Positions 34,551 to 42,964 of a DNA stretch of 64,000 nucleotides are shown here, piece by piece. The notes under the pieces were generated by a model, which searched no databases, was not told where the DNA came from, and saw nothing but the letters and a program-made list of their open reading frames with translations. Both the position numbers and the translations under genes were made by a program. The stretch is from SIG78 sp045635745 (GTDB taxonomy: Bacteria > Verrucomicrobiota > Lentisphaeria > Victivallales > Victivallaceae), in assembly GCA_045635745.1 (NCBI GenBank), contig JAZTWG010000018.1, forward strand, positions 62,001-126,000, read 5' to 3'. How positions within the stretch are numbered: position 1 is the first letter of the stretch; each line of letters begins with the position of its first letter.

Positions 34551-37367
34551 TTACTTATCGCCTTTGATCGCAGCTTGTGCCGCGGCCAGCCGGGCGATGG
34601 GTACACGGTACGGACTGCAGGATACATAGTTCAACCCCACCTGATGGCAGAACGCGATGGTCTTGGGATCGCCGCCATGTTCACCACAAATACCGAGCTT
34701 GATATCTTTGCGGACGCTCCGACCCTTTTCCACGGCGATCTTCACCAGTTCGCCGACCCCATCGGTATCCAGCACCTGGAATGGATCGTATTCGTAAATG
34801 CCCATCTTTACATAGTCGCCCAGAAATTTACCGGCATCGTCGCGGGAGAAACCGCAGCCCATCTGGGTAAGGTCGTTGGTACCGAAGCTGAAAAATTCAG
34901 CTTCAGCGGCGATCTTATCGGCGGTAACAGCGGCGCGAGGAACTTCGATCATGGTGCCGATCTTGACTTCCAGCGTGGTCTTTTTGGCCTTCTGGACATC
35001 TTCTTTGACCTGCAGAATGATCGCTTTCTGCAACGCAAGTTCCTTTACATTGCCCACCAGCGGCACCATGATTTCGGGTTTGGAACCGGGAACTGCAGCG
35101 GCAGCTTCCATGATAGCGCGCGCCTGCATGGCAGTTACTTCGGGGTAAACAATGCCCAGACGGCAGCCGCGATGACCGAGCATGGGGTTGAATTCGTGCA
35201 TGCCTTCAACCAGTTTTTTGATATCGGCAAGTTTCACGCCCAGCTGTTCGGCCATTTCTTTCTGACCTTTGGGATTGTCGTTCTGCGGCAGAAATTCGTG
35301 CAGCGGCGGATCCAGCAGACGGATGGTGGCCGGACGGCCGGCGAGAGCCTCGAACATGCCCTTGAAGTCTTTTCTCTGCAGCGGCAGCAGTGCTTTCAAC
35401 GCTTCTTCATACTGCTTGACCGCATTGAGTTCAGCGGCCTTGAGAGCAAGCTTTTTGAGTTCGGCAATAGTTTCTTTGCCATATTCGGTCTTGAGCTTGC
35501 GAACCGTTTCCGCAACCAGGATCAGACGGCGGAAAGCGATAATGCGGTCGCCTTCAAAGAACATGTGTTCAGTACGGCACAAGCCGATACCTTCGGCACC
35601 GAATTTTACTGCCACAGTTGTATCATGAGGAGTATCGGCATTGGTGCGGATACCCAGTTTGCGGTATTTATCCGCCAATTCCATAATGTCGCCGAAAGGC
35701 CCGGTAAGCTCCGGATCGACCGTTTCGACTTTGCCCTGATAAACCGCACCGGTGGAACCGTTCAAACTGATCCAGACGCCTTCATTGATCACGGCATTGC
35801 CGATAGTCATCTTGCGGTTTTTGTAGTCGATATTGACTTCGCCGCAGCCGGCCACACAGCAGGTCCCCATACCACGGGCAACTACTGCCGCATGGCTGGT
35901 CATACCGCCGCGGGCAGTAAGAATACCCTGCGACACATGCATACCGCCGATATCTTCGGGGCTGGTTTCAATACGGCAGAGGATTACCGCTTTGCCATCT
36001 TTACTCCACTTTTCGGCATCTTCGGCGCTGAACACCACCATACCGGCAGCGGCACCCGGCGAAGCGGGCAACCCGACAGTAAGTTTGACCGCCTTGTTTT
36101 CAGAACTCTTGACAAACACCGGGTGCAGCAGCTGATCCAGCTGGGCGGGTTCCACCCGCAGCACAGCGGTCTTTTCGTCGATCAGGCCTTCTTTCACCAG
36201 ATCAGTGGCAATACGCACTGCGGCGGCCGCAGTACGTTTGCCGTTACGGGTCTGGAGCATGAAGAGCTTGCCGTTTTCGATGGTGAATTCCATATCCTGC
36301 ATATCGCGGTAATGCTTTTCAAGCTTATTTTTGATTTCGTCAAGCTGTTTGAAACATTCGGGCATGGCTTCTTCCAGCGAAGGATATTCCGCTTTGCGGA
36401 CTTTTTCCGGAATATTCTGGCGCTTGGCCCACGCTTTGCTGCCGGCAATAGTGATCTGCTGCGGAGTGCGGATACCGGCAACCACGTCTTCGCCCTGGGC
36501 GTTGATAAGAAATTCGCCGTAAAAATATTCGTTTTCGCCGGTGGAGGGGTCGCGGGTGAATGCCACACCGGTAGCCGAGTTGTTGCCGGAGTTGCCGAAT
36601 ACCATCGCCTGAACGTTCACCGCAGTACCGATCAACCCGCGAATGTCGTTGAGTTCGCGGTAACGGATGGCGCGGGGATTATCCCAGGATTCAAACACCG
36701 CCTGAATACCGCGGTAGAGCTGATCCACCGGGTCGGTGGGGAACTCACAACCGGCCGCCTTTTTGACGATCTTCTTGTATTCAGCGATCAAAACCTTGAG
36801 GTCATCGGCCGAAAGTTCGTTATCCAGCTTGACTTTGCGGGATTTTTTCAGATTTTCCAGCGCATGTTCAAACAGATCCGAATCAATGTGCATGACCACA
36901 TCGCCGAACATCTGGATAAATCTGCGGAAACTGTCCAGCACAAAACGTTCATTGCCGGTAAGTTCGATCAAAGCCTTGACTGTGGTATCGTTCAAACCGA
37001 GGTTGAGAACTGTATCCATCATGCCGGGCATGGATGCCGCAGCGCCGGAACGCACCGACACCAGCAAGGGATTGGGGCCTTTACCAAAGGTTTTGCCCAG
37101 TTTTTTCTCCAGTTCAGCCAATGCAGCATCGACCTGCGGAGCGATCTTGGCAAAAAGTTCTTTTTTGCCGATCTTGCCGAATTCAGCACACGCTTCGGTA
37201 GTGATGGTAAAACCGGGAGGAACCGGCAAGCCCAATGCAGCCATTCCCGCCAGGTTGGCGCCCTTACCCCCGAGCAGAGCGCGCATAGTTTCGTTACCTT
37301 CAGAATTGTTCCCGCCAAAGTTGTAGACATACTTGACGGCGCCTTTGCAAGATTTCTTGCACTCCAT
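34551..37367 (-). CDS. ppdK: Pyruvate, phosphate dikinase
   Basis: 938 residues, slightly longer than most bacterial forms. The N-terminal ATP-grasp domain starts YNFGGNNSEGNETMRALLGGKG. The phosphohistidine domain has ILTARGGMTSHAAVVARGMG, with the catalytic His near residue 492. The C-terminal pyruvate barrel ends with LGICGEHGGDPKTI, with the acid/base Cys near 891. It interconverts pyruvate + ATP + Pi and PEP + AMP + PPi, for PPi-linked glycolysis or gluconeogenesis. GGAAGAGG precedes the ATG. The promoter region at 37533-37568 carries a palindrome. Confidence 0.96.
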   Translation of the reverse strand: MECKKSCKGAVKYVYNFGGNNSEGNETMRALLGGKGANLAGMAALGLPVPPGFTITTEACAEFGKIGKKELFAKIAPQVDAALAELEKKLGKTFGKGPNPLLVSVRSGAAASMPGMMDTVLNLGLNDTTVKALIELTGNERFVLDSFRRFIQMFGDVVMHIDSDLFEHALENLKKSRKVKLDNELSADDLKVLIAEYKKIVKKAAGCEFPTDPVDQLYRGIQAVFESWDNPRAIRYRELNDIRGLIGTAVNVQAMVFGNSGNNSATGVAFTRDPSTGENEYFYGEFLINAQGEDVVAGIRTPQQITIAGSKAWAKRQNIPEKVRKAEYPSLEEAMPECFKQLDEIKNKLEKHYRDMQDMEFTIENGKLFMLQTRNGKRTAAAAVRIATDLVKEGLIDEKTAVLRVEPAQLDQLLHPVFVKSSENKAVKLTVGLPASPGAAAGMVVFSAEDAEKWSKDGKAVILCRIETSPEDIGGMHVSQGILTARGGMTSHAAVVARGMGTCCVAGCGEVNIDYKNRKMTIGNAVINEGVWISLNGSTGAVYQGKVETVDPELTGPFGDIMELADKYRKLGIRTNADTPHDTTVAVKFGAEGIGLCRTEHMFFEGDRIIAFRRLILVAETVRKLKTEYGKETIAELKKLALKAAELNAVKQYEEALKALLPLQRKDFKGMFEALAGRPATIRLLDPPLHEFLPQNDNPKGQKEMAEQLGVKLADIKKLVEGMHEFNPMLGHRGCRLGIVYPEVTAMQARAIMEAAAAVPGSKPEIMVPLVGNVKELALQKAIILQVKEDVQKAKKTTLEVKIGTMIEVPRAAVTADKIAAEAEFFSFGTNDLTQMGCGFSRDDAGKFLGDYVKMGIYEYDPFQVLDTDGVGELVKIAVEKGRSVRKDIKLGICGEHGGDPKTIAFCHQVGLNYVSCSPYRVPIARLAAAQAAIKGDK

Positions 37368-37532
37368 GATCCTCTTCCTTTCTTTTTATGAGGATTTTTA
37401 TTTCTCCCGAACGCTTCAGTCCTTACAGAGTTTTAGAAAGGTTATTCTCTGCACGCATGGCCGCCGGAAACTTGTTTTCAATAAAAACGAAACTGCTGTC
37501 CATTTTTCCAGTCAAATATGGAACAGACGTTA

Positions 37533-37568
37533 CCGGTATAAATACCGGCAGAATTTTGATATTTGCAA
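37533..37568 (-). promoter_or_regulatory. Possible ppdK promoter overlapped by a 16-base palindrome
   Basis: The perfect palindrome CCGGTATAAATACCGG occupies 37533-37548. On the minus strand TTGCAA (37568-37563), an 18-base spacer and TATTTA (37544-37539) could form a promoter whose -10 lies inside the palindrome, as expected for an operator. The gene start is about 165 bases downstream, so the leader would be long. Confidence 0.4.
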
Positions 37569-37620
37569 TATAAAAATCGCCGGGTAAGATAATTGACTAT
37601 GGAGTTCCGGTCAGCATCAT

Positions 37621-37678
37621 CAGTGACCAGTGCTTGCAGTTTGAGCTTTATTTTTCAACCTGCAAGCACCAAACACTG
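37621..37678. other. Hairpin in the ppdK/lipoprotein intergenic region
   Basis: In the roughly 400-base gap between the ppdK start (37367) and the lipoprotein stop (37765), CAGTG at 37621 pairs with CACTG at 37674-37678, and TGCTTGCAG (37631-37639) pairs with CTGCAAGCA (37660-37668) around an A/T-rich loop. It has no clean T-run, so termination is uncertain; it could be a leader structure. Apart from this and the palindrome above I see nothing in the gap. Confidence 0.4.
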
Positions 37679-37764
37679 AACAAAACCTTCCACCGCATCC
37701 GGGACACTCCATTGTCGAACTTCTGTACCCCTGTTTTATAATTTTTATTACGCAGTCCGCAAAA

Positions 37765-38220
37765 TCATTTAAAGTTGCGCAAAGCAGCCGCTATCTCCTT
37801 CTTTTTAGGATGTTTTTCAACTCCGGTAAGCACATAGCTGCCCGCCATGAACACCGGGAAACGGAATCCGAGAATATATGCAAAACCATCTTCATGGTAT
37901 TTTGCCAGTATCTTGCGCTGAGCTTCCACATCTGTATTGTAGTAATAGACCCCGATCTCATCTTTGTCGATCAATATCGCCGCGGCGCTGGTGGCGCGCA
38001 GAACATCCGCCCGGAGCGGCTGTATCTGCACCACATTGAGCTTGGCAGCATGCAGATGGCGGGCAAAATCCAGCAGCGAAAGGTGATTATTCACCACCGA
38101 AGTATAGTCAAAGTCATCAATACGGGTGGGTTTATTCGGATCCTGACTCTGGCAGCCGCACAGCAAAAGTGCCGCCGCAGTCAGAATACAATACGCAAAG
38201 CAACTCAATTTACCGCTCAT
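37765..38220 (-). CDS. Small predicted lipoprotein of unknown function
   Basis: The start at ATG 38220 gives 151 residues and places a clear lipoprotein signal at the N-terminus (MSGKLSCFAYCILTAAALLLCGCQSQD). The lipobox is LCGC, with lipidation expected on the second cysteine. A longer in-frame start at 38364 would hide this signal. The mature part is a small soluble domain (SLLDFARHLHAAKLNVVQIQPL, AAAILIDKDEIGVYYYNTD, FAYILGFRFPVFMAGSYVLTG). I do not recognise a family. The ribosome site is weak. Confidence 0.75.
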   Translation of the reverse strand: MSGKLSCFAYCILTAAALLLCGCQSQDPNKPTRIDDFDYTSVVNNHLSLLDFARHLHAAKLNVVQIQPLRADVLRATSAAAILIDKDEIGVYYYNTDVEAQRKILAKYHEDGFAYILGFRFPVFMAGSYVLTGVEKHPKKKEIAAALRNFK

Positions 38221-38435
38221 AAAACCAAAATTCCACAACTTTATAAAATCTGATAAAACCGGCTCCGGCAAACCATTTCCGGCACCAATCATACCGCCTG
38301 CCCCGGCCGTCGGACGATCTGATGTAAAATCAGCTTCAATTACCCAAACACAACCATTGTTCACGCAGTCTTATGTAATATAAACCAGCCACAGCAAAAA
38401 AGCAAATTTTATTATATTAAAAGAGATTGAACAGC

Positions 38436-38464
38436 TTGACAATCAGCAAGGGGAAAGGTATATT
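38436..38464 (+). promoter_or_regulatory. Strong sigma-70-type promoter for the isomerase-aroG-ahcY series
   Basis: Consensus TTGACA (38436-38441), a 17-base spacer and TATATT (38459-38464), 68 bases before the ATG at 38532. This is one of the best promoter matches in the window. The rest of the 310-base divergent gap (38221-38531) is AT-rich and shows no other feature. Confidence 0.75.
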
Positions 38465-38531
38465 ATTAAGGCTGAAATATAAAAAATAAAAAATTGTCAA
38501 CCCGATTCAATAAAAAACAGGAGAAAAAGCC

Positions 38532-39383
38532 ATGAAAGTTCTGCTTCATGTAAACTATTACGAAGGCGCCGGTAAATTCGAAGATTTGTTCAAACTCATC
38601 AAAACAGTCGGTGCCGATGGGGTGGAACTGCGCGGCAAAAGATATTACGATATGAGCAAAGAAGACTACTTTGCCATGGTCGAAGATCTCAAACAGCGCA
38701 ATCCGGACCTTGAACTTGCCTTCGGATATCAGCTCTGCTTCAATACTGCAGAAGACACCCGCAAGCAGGATTTTGAAGATTTTGTCAACTTCATCGACTG
38801 GGCCAAAGAAAAATGCGGCACCAAACTTTTGAACATGTTTACCGACAATCTGATCGCCGACGGCGTGGATTATTACGATTTTGCCAGCAACGGCAGCGTG
38901 CTGGCCGATGAAGATATGTACATCCGTCACGGCGAAGGCCTGACCCGCGCCGGCAACGAGCTGGAAAAACGCGGCATGCTCGCGGCGCTGGAAACCCACA
39001 ACTGCTACATCCACGACCTTGCCGCCAGCAGCGCCAAACTTTTGAGCTATGTCAAGAGTCCCGCGATCGGCATCAACTATGACCACGGCAACATCTTTTT
39101 GAACAAAAACGGCGAAAGCATCGACAAAGTCGTTGAACTGCTCAAAGGCAAGATCTACTACGCCCACCTTAAAAACCTGATGCGCTCCAGAGATTTCAAA
39201 TACTATTTTGCCACCCATCTGGAAGGCGGCCATATCGATACAGGCAAAATGCTGGGTCTGCTGAAAAACGAACTTAAATCCGGTATGTTTGCAGTGGAAT
39301 ATGCCTGTTCCGGCGATGGACTCATTGCCGCCAAACGCGACATTGAATATGTCAACTTTCTGCGGGAATGGCTGAACTTTTGA
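38532..39383 (+). CDS. TIM-barrel sugar-phosphate isomerase/epimerase family protein
   Basis: 283 residues of the xylose-isomerase-like TIM-barrel family. Typical parts are the N-terminal FEDLFKLIKTVGADGVELRG, the mid-barrel LAALETHNCYIHDL (metal-ligand Glu/His region), IGINYDHGNIFL, and the C-terminal AVEYACSGDG with a metal-ligand Glu. AGGAG precedes the ATG. Such enzymes isomerise or epimerise free or phosphorylated sugars or inositols; the substrate is not visible. It is followed by DAHP synthase after 27 bases, although no pathway link is obvious. Confidence 0.85.
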   Translation: MKVLLHVNYYEGAGKFEDLFKLIKTVGADGVELRGKRYYDMSKEDYFAMVEDLKQRNPDLELAFGYQLCFNTAEDTRKQDFEDFVNFIDWAKEKCGTKLLNMFTDNLIADGVDYYDFASNGSVLADEDMYIRHGEGLTRAGNELEKRGMLAALETHNCYIHDLAASSAKLLSYVKSPAIGINYDHGNIFLNKNGESIDKVVELLKGKIYYAHLKNLMRSRDFKYYFATHLEGGHIDTGKMLGLLKNELKSGMFAVEYACSGDGLIAAKRDIEYVNFLREWLNF

Positions 39384-39410
39384 GTTTTGAAAATAGAAAG
39401 GCTGATTTGA

Positions 39411-40454
39411 ATGAACCATCTTTTGAAAAACAGCGATGTAAACATTCAGAGCCGGTCAAAATTGCCGACCCCCAATGAAATACATTCTGAATTACCCCTG
39501 CCGCTATTGGGTGTAGAACAGGTTATCCGCCACCGGCAGGAGGTATTTGATATTCTCGACGGAAAAGATCCGCGCAAAATGATCGTGGTAGGTCCGTGCA
39601 GCATCCATGACCGGGAATCTGCGCTGGAATATGCCGATAAACTGGCAAAATTGAGCCGGGAAGTCAGCGATAAACTTCTGCTGATAATGCGGGTGTATTT
39701 TGAAAAACCCCGCACCACCGTAGGTTGGAAAGGGTTGATCTACGACCCGGATATGAACAACGAATACAATATCGAAAAAGGTATAAAACTTTCGCGCCAG
39801 CTGATGCTGGAGATAGTGGAAAAAGGTCTGCCGGTAGCCACCGAAACACTTGACCCGATTCTGGTACAGTATATCGTTGATGCAGTGGCATGGACCGCGA
39901 TCGGGGCGCGTACGACCGAAAGTCAGCCCCACCGGCAGCTTGCCAGCGGGCTTTCCATGGCGGTCGGATTCAAGAACGCTACCGATGGCAATATGCAGAT
40001 TGCTATCGATGCAGTAAATACCGCCCGCCGTCAGCACAGTTTTATCGGTGTGGATGGCAACGGCGAAGTGAGCGTATACCGCACCACCGGCAACCGGTAC
40101 GGTCATATCGTACTGCGCGGCGGTCAGGGACCAAATTACGAAGCAGAGTATATTGCATTTCTGAAAGTGGCCATGAAGAAAGCCGGACTGCCGCCGCAGA
40201 TAGTTATCGACTGCAGTCACGCCAACAGCGGCAAACGTTTTGACCGGCAGAAAAAAGTTTTCTACAACATCGTAGACCAAATCACTGCCGGCGAGAATGC
40301 CATTGTCGGCATGATGCTTGAAAGCCATCTGTGCGAAGGCCGACAGGATATATCCTCCGGGCGCAAACCGCTGCCCAATGTATCGGTTACCGATGGCTGT
40401 ATAGGCTGGCAGGAAACCGAAGAACTGATCCGCTACGCACACAGTAAACTCTAA
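39411..40454 (+). CDS. aroG: 3-deoxy-7-phosphoheptulonate synthase, class I (AroG/F/H type)
   Basis: 347 residues. Family hallmarks: IVVGPCSIHDRESALEYA (metal and PEP region), MRVYFEKPRTTVGWKGLIYDP, ATETLDPILVQYI, GARTTESQPHRQLASGLSM, ILRGG-type VLRGGQGPNYE, and DCSHANSGKRFDRQ. The enzyme joins PEP and erythrose-4-phosphate, the first step of the shikimate pathway. Which aromatic amino acid inhibits it cannot be told, so the symbol is by family only. It lies ten bases before ahcY; aroE lies elsewhere in the window (59140). Confidence 0.94.
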   Translation: MNHLLKNSDVNIQSRSKLPTPNEIHSELPLPLLGVEQVIRHRQEVFDILDGKDPRKMIVVGPCSIHDRESALEYADKLAKLSREVSDKLLLIMRVYFEKPRTTVGWKGLIYDPDMNNEYNIEKGIKLSRQLMLEIVEKGLPVATETLDPILVQYIVDAVAWTAIGARTTESQPHRQLASGLSMAVGFKNATDGNMQIAIDAVNTARRQHSFIGVDGNGEVSVYRTTGNRYGHIVLRGGQGPNYEAEYIAFLKVAMKKAGLPPQIVIDCSHANSGKRFDRQKKVFYNIVDQITAGENAIVGMMLESHLCEGRQDISSGRKPLPNVSVTDGCIGWQETEELIRYAHSKL

Positions 40455-40463
40455 AGGGGAAAT

Positions 40464-41870
40464 ATGGATTACAAAGTCAGAGATATTACACTTGCAGCCT
40501 TCGGCCATCGCGAAATAGAGATTGCCGAACAGGAAATGCCCGGTTTGATGGCAACCTGCCGCAAATACGGAGCAGAACAACCGCTGAAAGGCATCAAGAT
40601 CTCCGGCAGTCTGCACATGACAGTTCAGACTGCGGTTCTGATCAAAACACTCAAAGCGCTGGGCGCTGATGTGCGCTGGGCCAGTTGCAATATATTCTCG
40701 ACCCAGGATCACGCCGCAGCAGCGATCGCTGATCTGGGAGTGCCGGTTTTTGCCTGGAAAGGCGAAACACTCGAAGAATATTGGGAATGTACCTACGAAG
40801 CTTTGACTTTCCCCGACGGCAGCGGTCCTGATCAGATCGTGGACGATGGCGGCGATGCCACGCTGCTTATCCACCGCGGAGTAGCGGCAGAAGATAACCC
40901 CTCCATACTGGATGAACCCACCGATGTATACGAAATGCAGGTCATCAATGCCTTGCTCAAGCGGGTGCTGGCTGAAAAACCCGGCCATTGGCATAAAGTA
41001 GCCGCCAATGTAAAAGGGGTTTCTGAAGAGACGACCACCGGAGTTCACCGTTTGATCCAGATGGCGGCAAAAAATGAACTGCTGTTTCAGGCAGTAAACG
41101 TCAACGACTCGGTAACCAAAAGTAAATTCGATAATATCTACGGCTGCCGTCACAGCCTGCCCGATGGTATCAAAAGGGCGCTGGATGTGATGATCTCCGG
41201 CAAAACGGTTATGGTCTGCGGCTACGGCGATGTGGGCAAAGGCTGTGCCGAAGCCATGCGTAATGAAAGAGCCCGGGTACTGGTCAGCGAAGTGGACCCC
41301 ATCTGTGCGCTGCAGGCATGCATGGCCGGTTTTCAGGTCTGCACAGTGGAAGATGCACTTGCTGAAGCAGATATTTTTGTAACCACCACCGGCAACTGCG
41401 ATATCATTACCGCTGAACACATGAGCCAGATGAAAGATCAGGCGATCGTCTGCAACATCGGTCACTTTGATAACGAGATCCAGGTGGCAAGATTGGAAAC
41501 CTGGCCGGAGATCAAAAAAGTGCAGATCAAAGACAACACCTGCCCGGTAACACGCTATACTTATCCCGACGGACACAGCATCTATCTCCTGGCCGAAGGC
41601 CGATTGGTAAATCTGGGATGCGCCACCGGCCACCCCAGCTTTGTAATGAGTAACAGCTTTACCAATCAGACACTGGCACAAATTGATATAGCACGCAATC
41701 CCGACCGCAAAGTGGGAGTGTATCTTCTGGATAAAAAACTCGATGAAGAAGTGGCAAGACTGCATCTGGAAAAGCTCGGGGCCAAGCTGACCCGGCTAAC
41801 CCAGAAGCAAGCTGACTATATCGGAGTAGCAGTAGACGGGCCGTTCAAACCGGAGAATTACCGTTACTGA
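40464..41870 (+). CDS. ahcY: Adenosylhomocysteinase
   Basis: 468 residues. The substrate domain shows GSLHMTVQTAVLIKTL, NIFSTQDHAAAAI and YWECTYEAL; the central part shows ETTTGVHRL and VNDSVTKSKFDN; the NAD domain has MVCGYGDVGKGCAEAM (about 249-264); the C-terminus ends GPFKPENYRY, the expected KPxxYRY tail. It splits S-adenosylhomocysteine to adenosine and homocysteine, relieving product inhibition of SAM methylases. No SAH riboswitch is present in the nine-base gap to DAHP synthase. The unit ends in the hairpin just downstream. Confidence 0.97.
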   Translation: MDYKVRDITLAAFGHREIEIAEQEMPGLMATCRKYGAEQPLKGIKISGSLHMTVQTAVLIKTLKALGADVRWASCNIFSTQDHAAAAIADLGVPVFAWKGETLEEYWECTYEALTFPDGSGPDQIVDDGGDATLLIHRGVAAEDNPSILDEPTDVYEMQVINALLKRVLAEKPGHWHKVAANVKGVSEETTTGVHRLIQMAAKNELLFQAVNVNDSVTKSKFDNIYGCRHSLPDGIKRALDVMISGKTVMVCGYGDVGKGCAEAMRNERARVLVSEVDPICALQACMAGFQVCTVEDALAEADIFVTTTGNCDIITAEHMSQMKDQAIVCNIGHFDNEIQVARLETWPEIKKVQIKDNTCPVTRYTYPDGHSIYLLAEGRLVNLGCATGHPSFVMSNSFTNQTLAQIDIARNPDRKVGVYLLDKKLDEEVARLHLEKLGAKLTRLTQKQADYIGVAVDGPFKPENYRY

Positions 41871-41890
41871 AGAAACACTTATAAAAAACA

Positions 41891-41933
41891 AAAGGGTTGT
41901 TGCAGAACTTGAAATGGTTTGCAACAACCTTTT
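41891..41933. terminator. Intrinsic terminator between ahcY and the repeat/pal region
   Basis: GGTTGTTGC (41895-41903) pairs with GCAACAACC (41921-41929), extended by A/T pairs. The plus strand runs into TTTTTTG and the minus strand into TTTTGTTTTTT, so it can work in both directions. Confidence 0.88.
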
Positions 41934-41957
41934 TTGTATATTGTTTCAGCTCAAGCC

Positions 41958-42025
41958 AAACAAAAAGCGCAAGCGAAGCGAGCGCAAATAGAGCAAACAA
42001 AAAGCGCAAGCGAAGCGAGCGCAAA
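41958..42025. repeat. Two copies of a 31-base direct repeat, 37-base period
   Basis: The same 31 bases (AAACAAAAAGCGCAAGCGAA, then GCGAGCGCAAA) occur at 41958-41988 and 41995-42025, separated by six bases. The core GCGC...GCGC is partly self-complementary. The copies lie right after the ahcY terminator and outside any credible gene. Confidence 0.9.
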
Positions 42026-42033
42026 GAACAACC

Positions 42034-42257
42034 CACGATGAGCAAGCAAAAGTACGAGAAAATTTCGGGTTTTACAAGGCAGTTAGCGAGGGAGTGTACG
42101 ACTGTACTCGACCGAGCTTAACTGCCGCAGTAAGGCGCGAAATTTGCCGTAATTTTGCTTGCGTGTATCGCTCAGCGAGGGAGTGTACGACTGACTCGAC
42201 CGAGCTTAACTGCCGCAGTAAGGCGCGAAATTTGCCGTAATTTTGCTTGCGTGTATC
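42034..42257. repeat. 85-base tandem repeat pair plus a degenerate inverted copy at the 3' end of pal
   Basis: Copy 1 (42085-42169) and copy 2 (42174-42257) are identical apart from one missing T (ACTGTACTCG against ACTGACTCG). Each unit starts AGCGAGGGAGTGTACGACTG and ends TTTTGCTTGCGTGTATC. The segment 42034-42086 is an inverted, diverged version of the second half of the unit, so 42034-42165 could fold into a long imperfect hairpin. Copy 2 ends inside the stop codon of pal. This looks like a palindromic element expanded by duplication. Confidence 0.85.
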
Positions 42258-42864
42258 AATTAGCGGATTTGCCGACCCACAATACTGCACGGCGGTTCTG
42301 ACTCCAAACGCTTTCGCCATTGCCGACAACTTCGGGTTTGTCTTCGCCATAGCTGACGGTGCGGATATGTGCCAAATCGACGCCATTTTCGCCCATTTGA
42401 GCTTCCACGGCGCGTGCGCGTCGTTCACCCAGCGCGCGGTTGTATTCTTCGGTACCGCGTTCATCGCAGTGCCCTTCGATGACCAGCACGAGATTGGGAT
42501 TGCTCTTCATAAAAGCGGCGGCCTCGGCGACCTTGTTTTTTTCCGAAGCGTTGACACGGTCAGTATCGAACCCGAAGTAAAGTATTTTTGGGAAACCGGC
42601 AACTTCCACGCGGCGCACGCCGGTGCGTTCATCGAGGGCGCCGTCATTGGCTCCGCTGGTCCAATCGGAAGGTTTTTCGTCGATGGAGTTCCAGCCATTG
42701 CCCAGGCCGTTACCGCCAGCGCCGCCAACGCGGGGGGCGCCGGGTTCATCCCATGCCGGCGGAATAGTACCGCCCTTGCCGGGTTCCGGATCGGTACAAC
42801 CGGTAAAGAGCGTAACAGCACCCATCAAAACGGCGGCAATGGAAATACGACTGACGATTTTCAT
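42256..42864 (-). CDS. pal: Peptidoglycan-associated lipoprotein (OmpA family, Pal-like)
   Basis: The start ATG 42864 is preferred because AGGAG lies nine bases upstream; an ATG two codons earlier would be too close. About 202 residues. The signal peptide MKIVSRISIAAVLMGAVTLFTGC ends in a lipobox with Cys23. A Gly/Pro-rich linker follows, then the OmpA-like peptidoglycan-binding domain (about 100-200): ILYFGFDTDRV, VIEGHCDERGTEEYNRALG, RRARAVEAQM, VSYGEDKPEV and QNRRAVLWV. It links the outer membrane to peptidoglycan. No Tol genes are beside it. The 3' end runs into the tandem repeats. Confidence 0.92.
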   Translation of the reverse strand: MKIVSRISIAAVLMGAVTLFTGCTDPEPGKGGTIPPAWDEPGAPRVGGAGGNGLGNGWNSIDEKPSDWTSGANDGALDERTGVRRVEVAGFPKILYFGFDTDRVNASEKNKVAEAAAFMKSNPNLVLVIEGHCDERGTEEYNRALGERRARAVEAQMGENGVDLAHIRTVSYGEDKPEVVGNGESVWSQNRRAVLWVGKSAN

Positions 42865-42920
42865 GATCATTTTCTCCTGATTTTATATTATTAAAAAATT
42901 CTTTATTTTATATTCAAGAC

Positions 42921-42949
42921 AATATACCACAACGCGGCATTTTTACCAA
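42921..42949 (-). promoter_or_regulatory. Sigma-70-type promoter for pal
   Basis: On the minus strand: TTGGTA (42949-42944), a 17-base spacer and TATATT (42926-42921), preceded by GG. It lies 56 bases before the pal start and also overlaps the end of the acyltransferase gene region. Confidence 0.6.
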
Positions 42950-42964
42950 CTTTGCAAAACATTT

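Noticed and set aside
34542..37391. A plus-strand open frame of 949 codons antisense to ppdK
   Set aside because: ppdK on the other strand has all catalytic motifs and a ribosome site. The antisense frame is His/Phe/Gly-rich with no known motif, as expected from codon bias that avoids antisense stops.
40455..40463. SAH riboswitch upstream of ahcY
   Set aside because: Only nine bases separate ahcY from DAHP synthase, so there is no room. The start of the unit (38465-38531) is also too short for one.
39504..41765. A long minus-strand open frame across DAHP synthase and ahcY
   Set aside because: It spans two well-recognised plus-strand genes and has low-complexity composition. It is a shadow frame.
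41897..42121. A small plus-strand frame rich in Lys/Arg/Ser over the 31-base repeats
   Set aside because: It begins inside the ahcY terminator and its composition comes from the repeats.
42072..42464. A 130-codon minus-strand frame through the repeats into pal
   Set aside because: It is built mostly from the two 85-base repeats and a wrong frame of pal, with no independent ribosome site. It is a repeat artefact.
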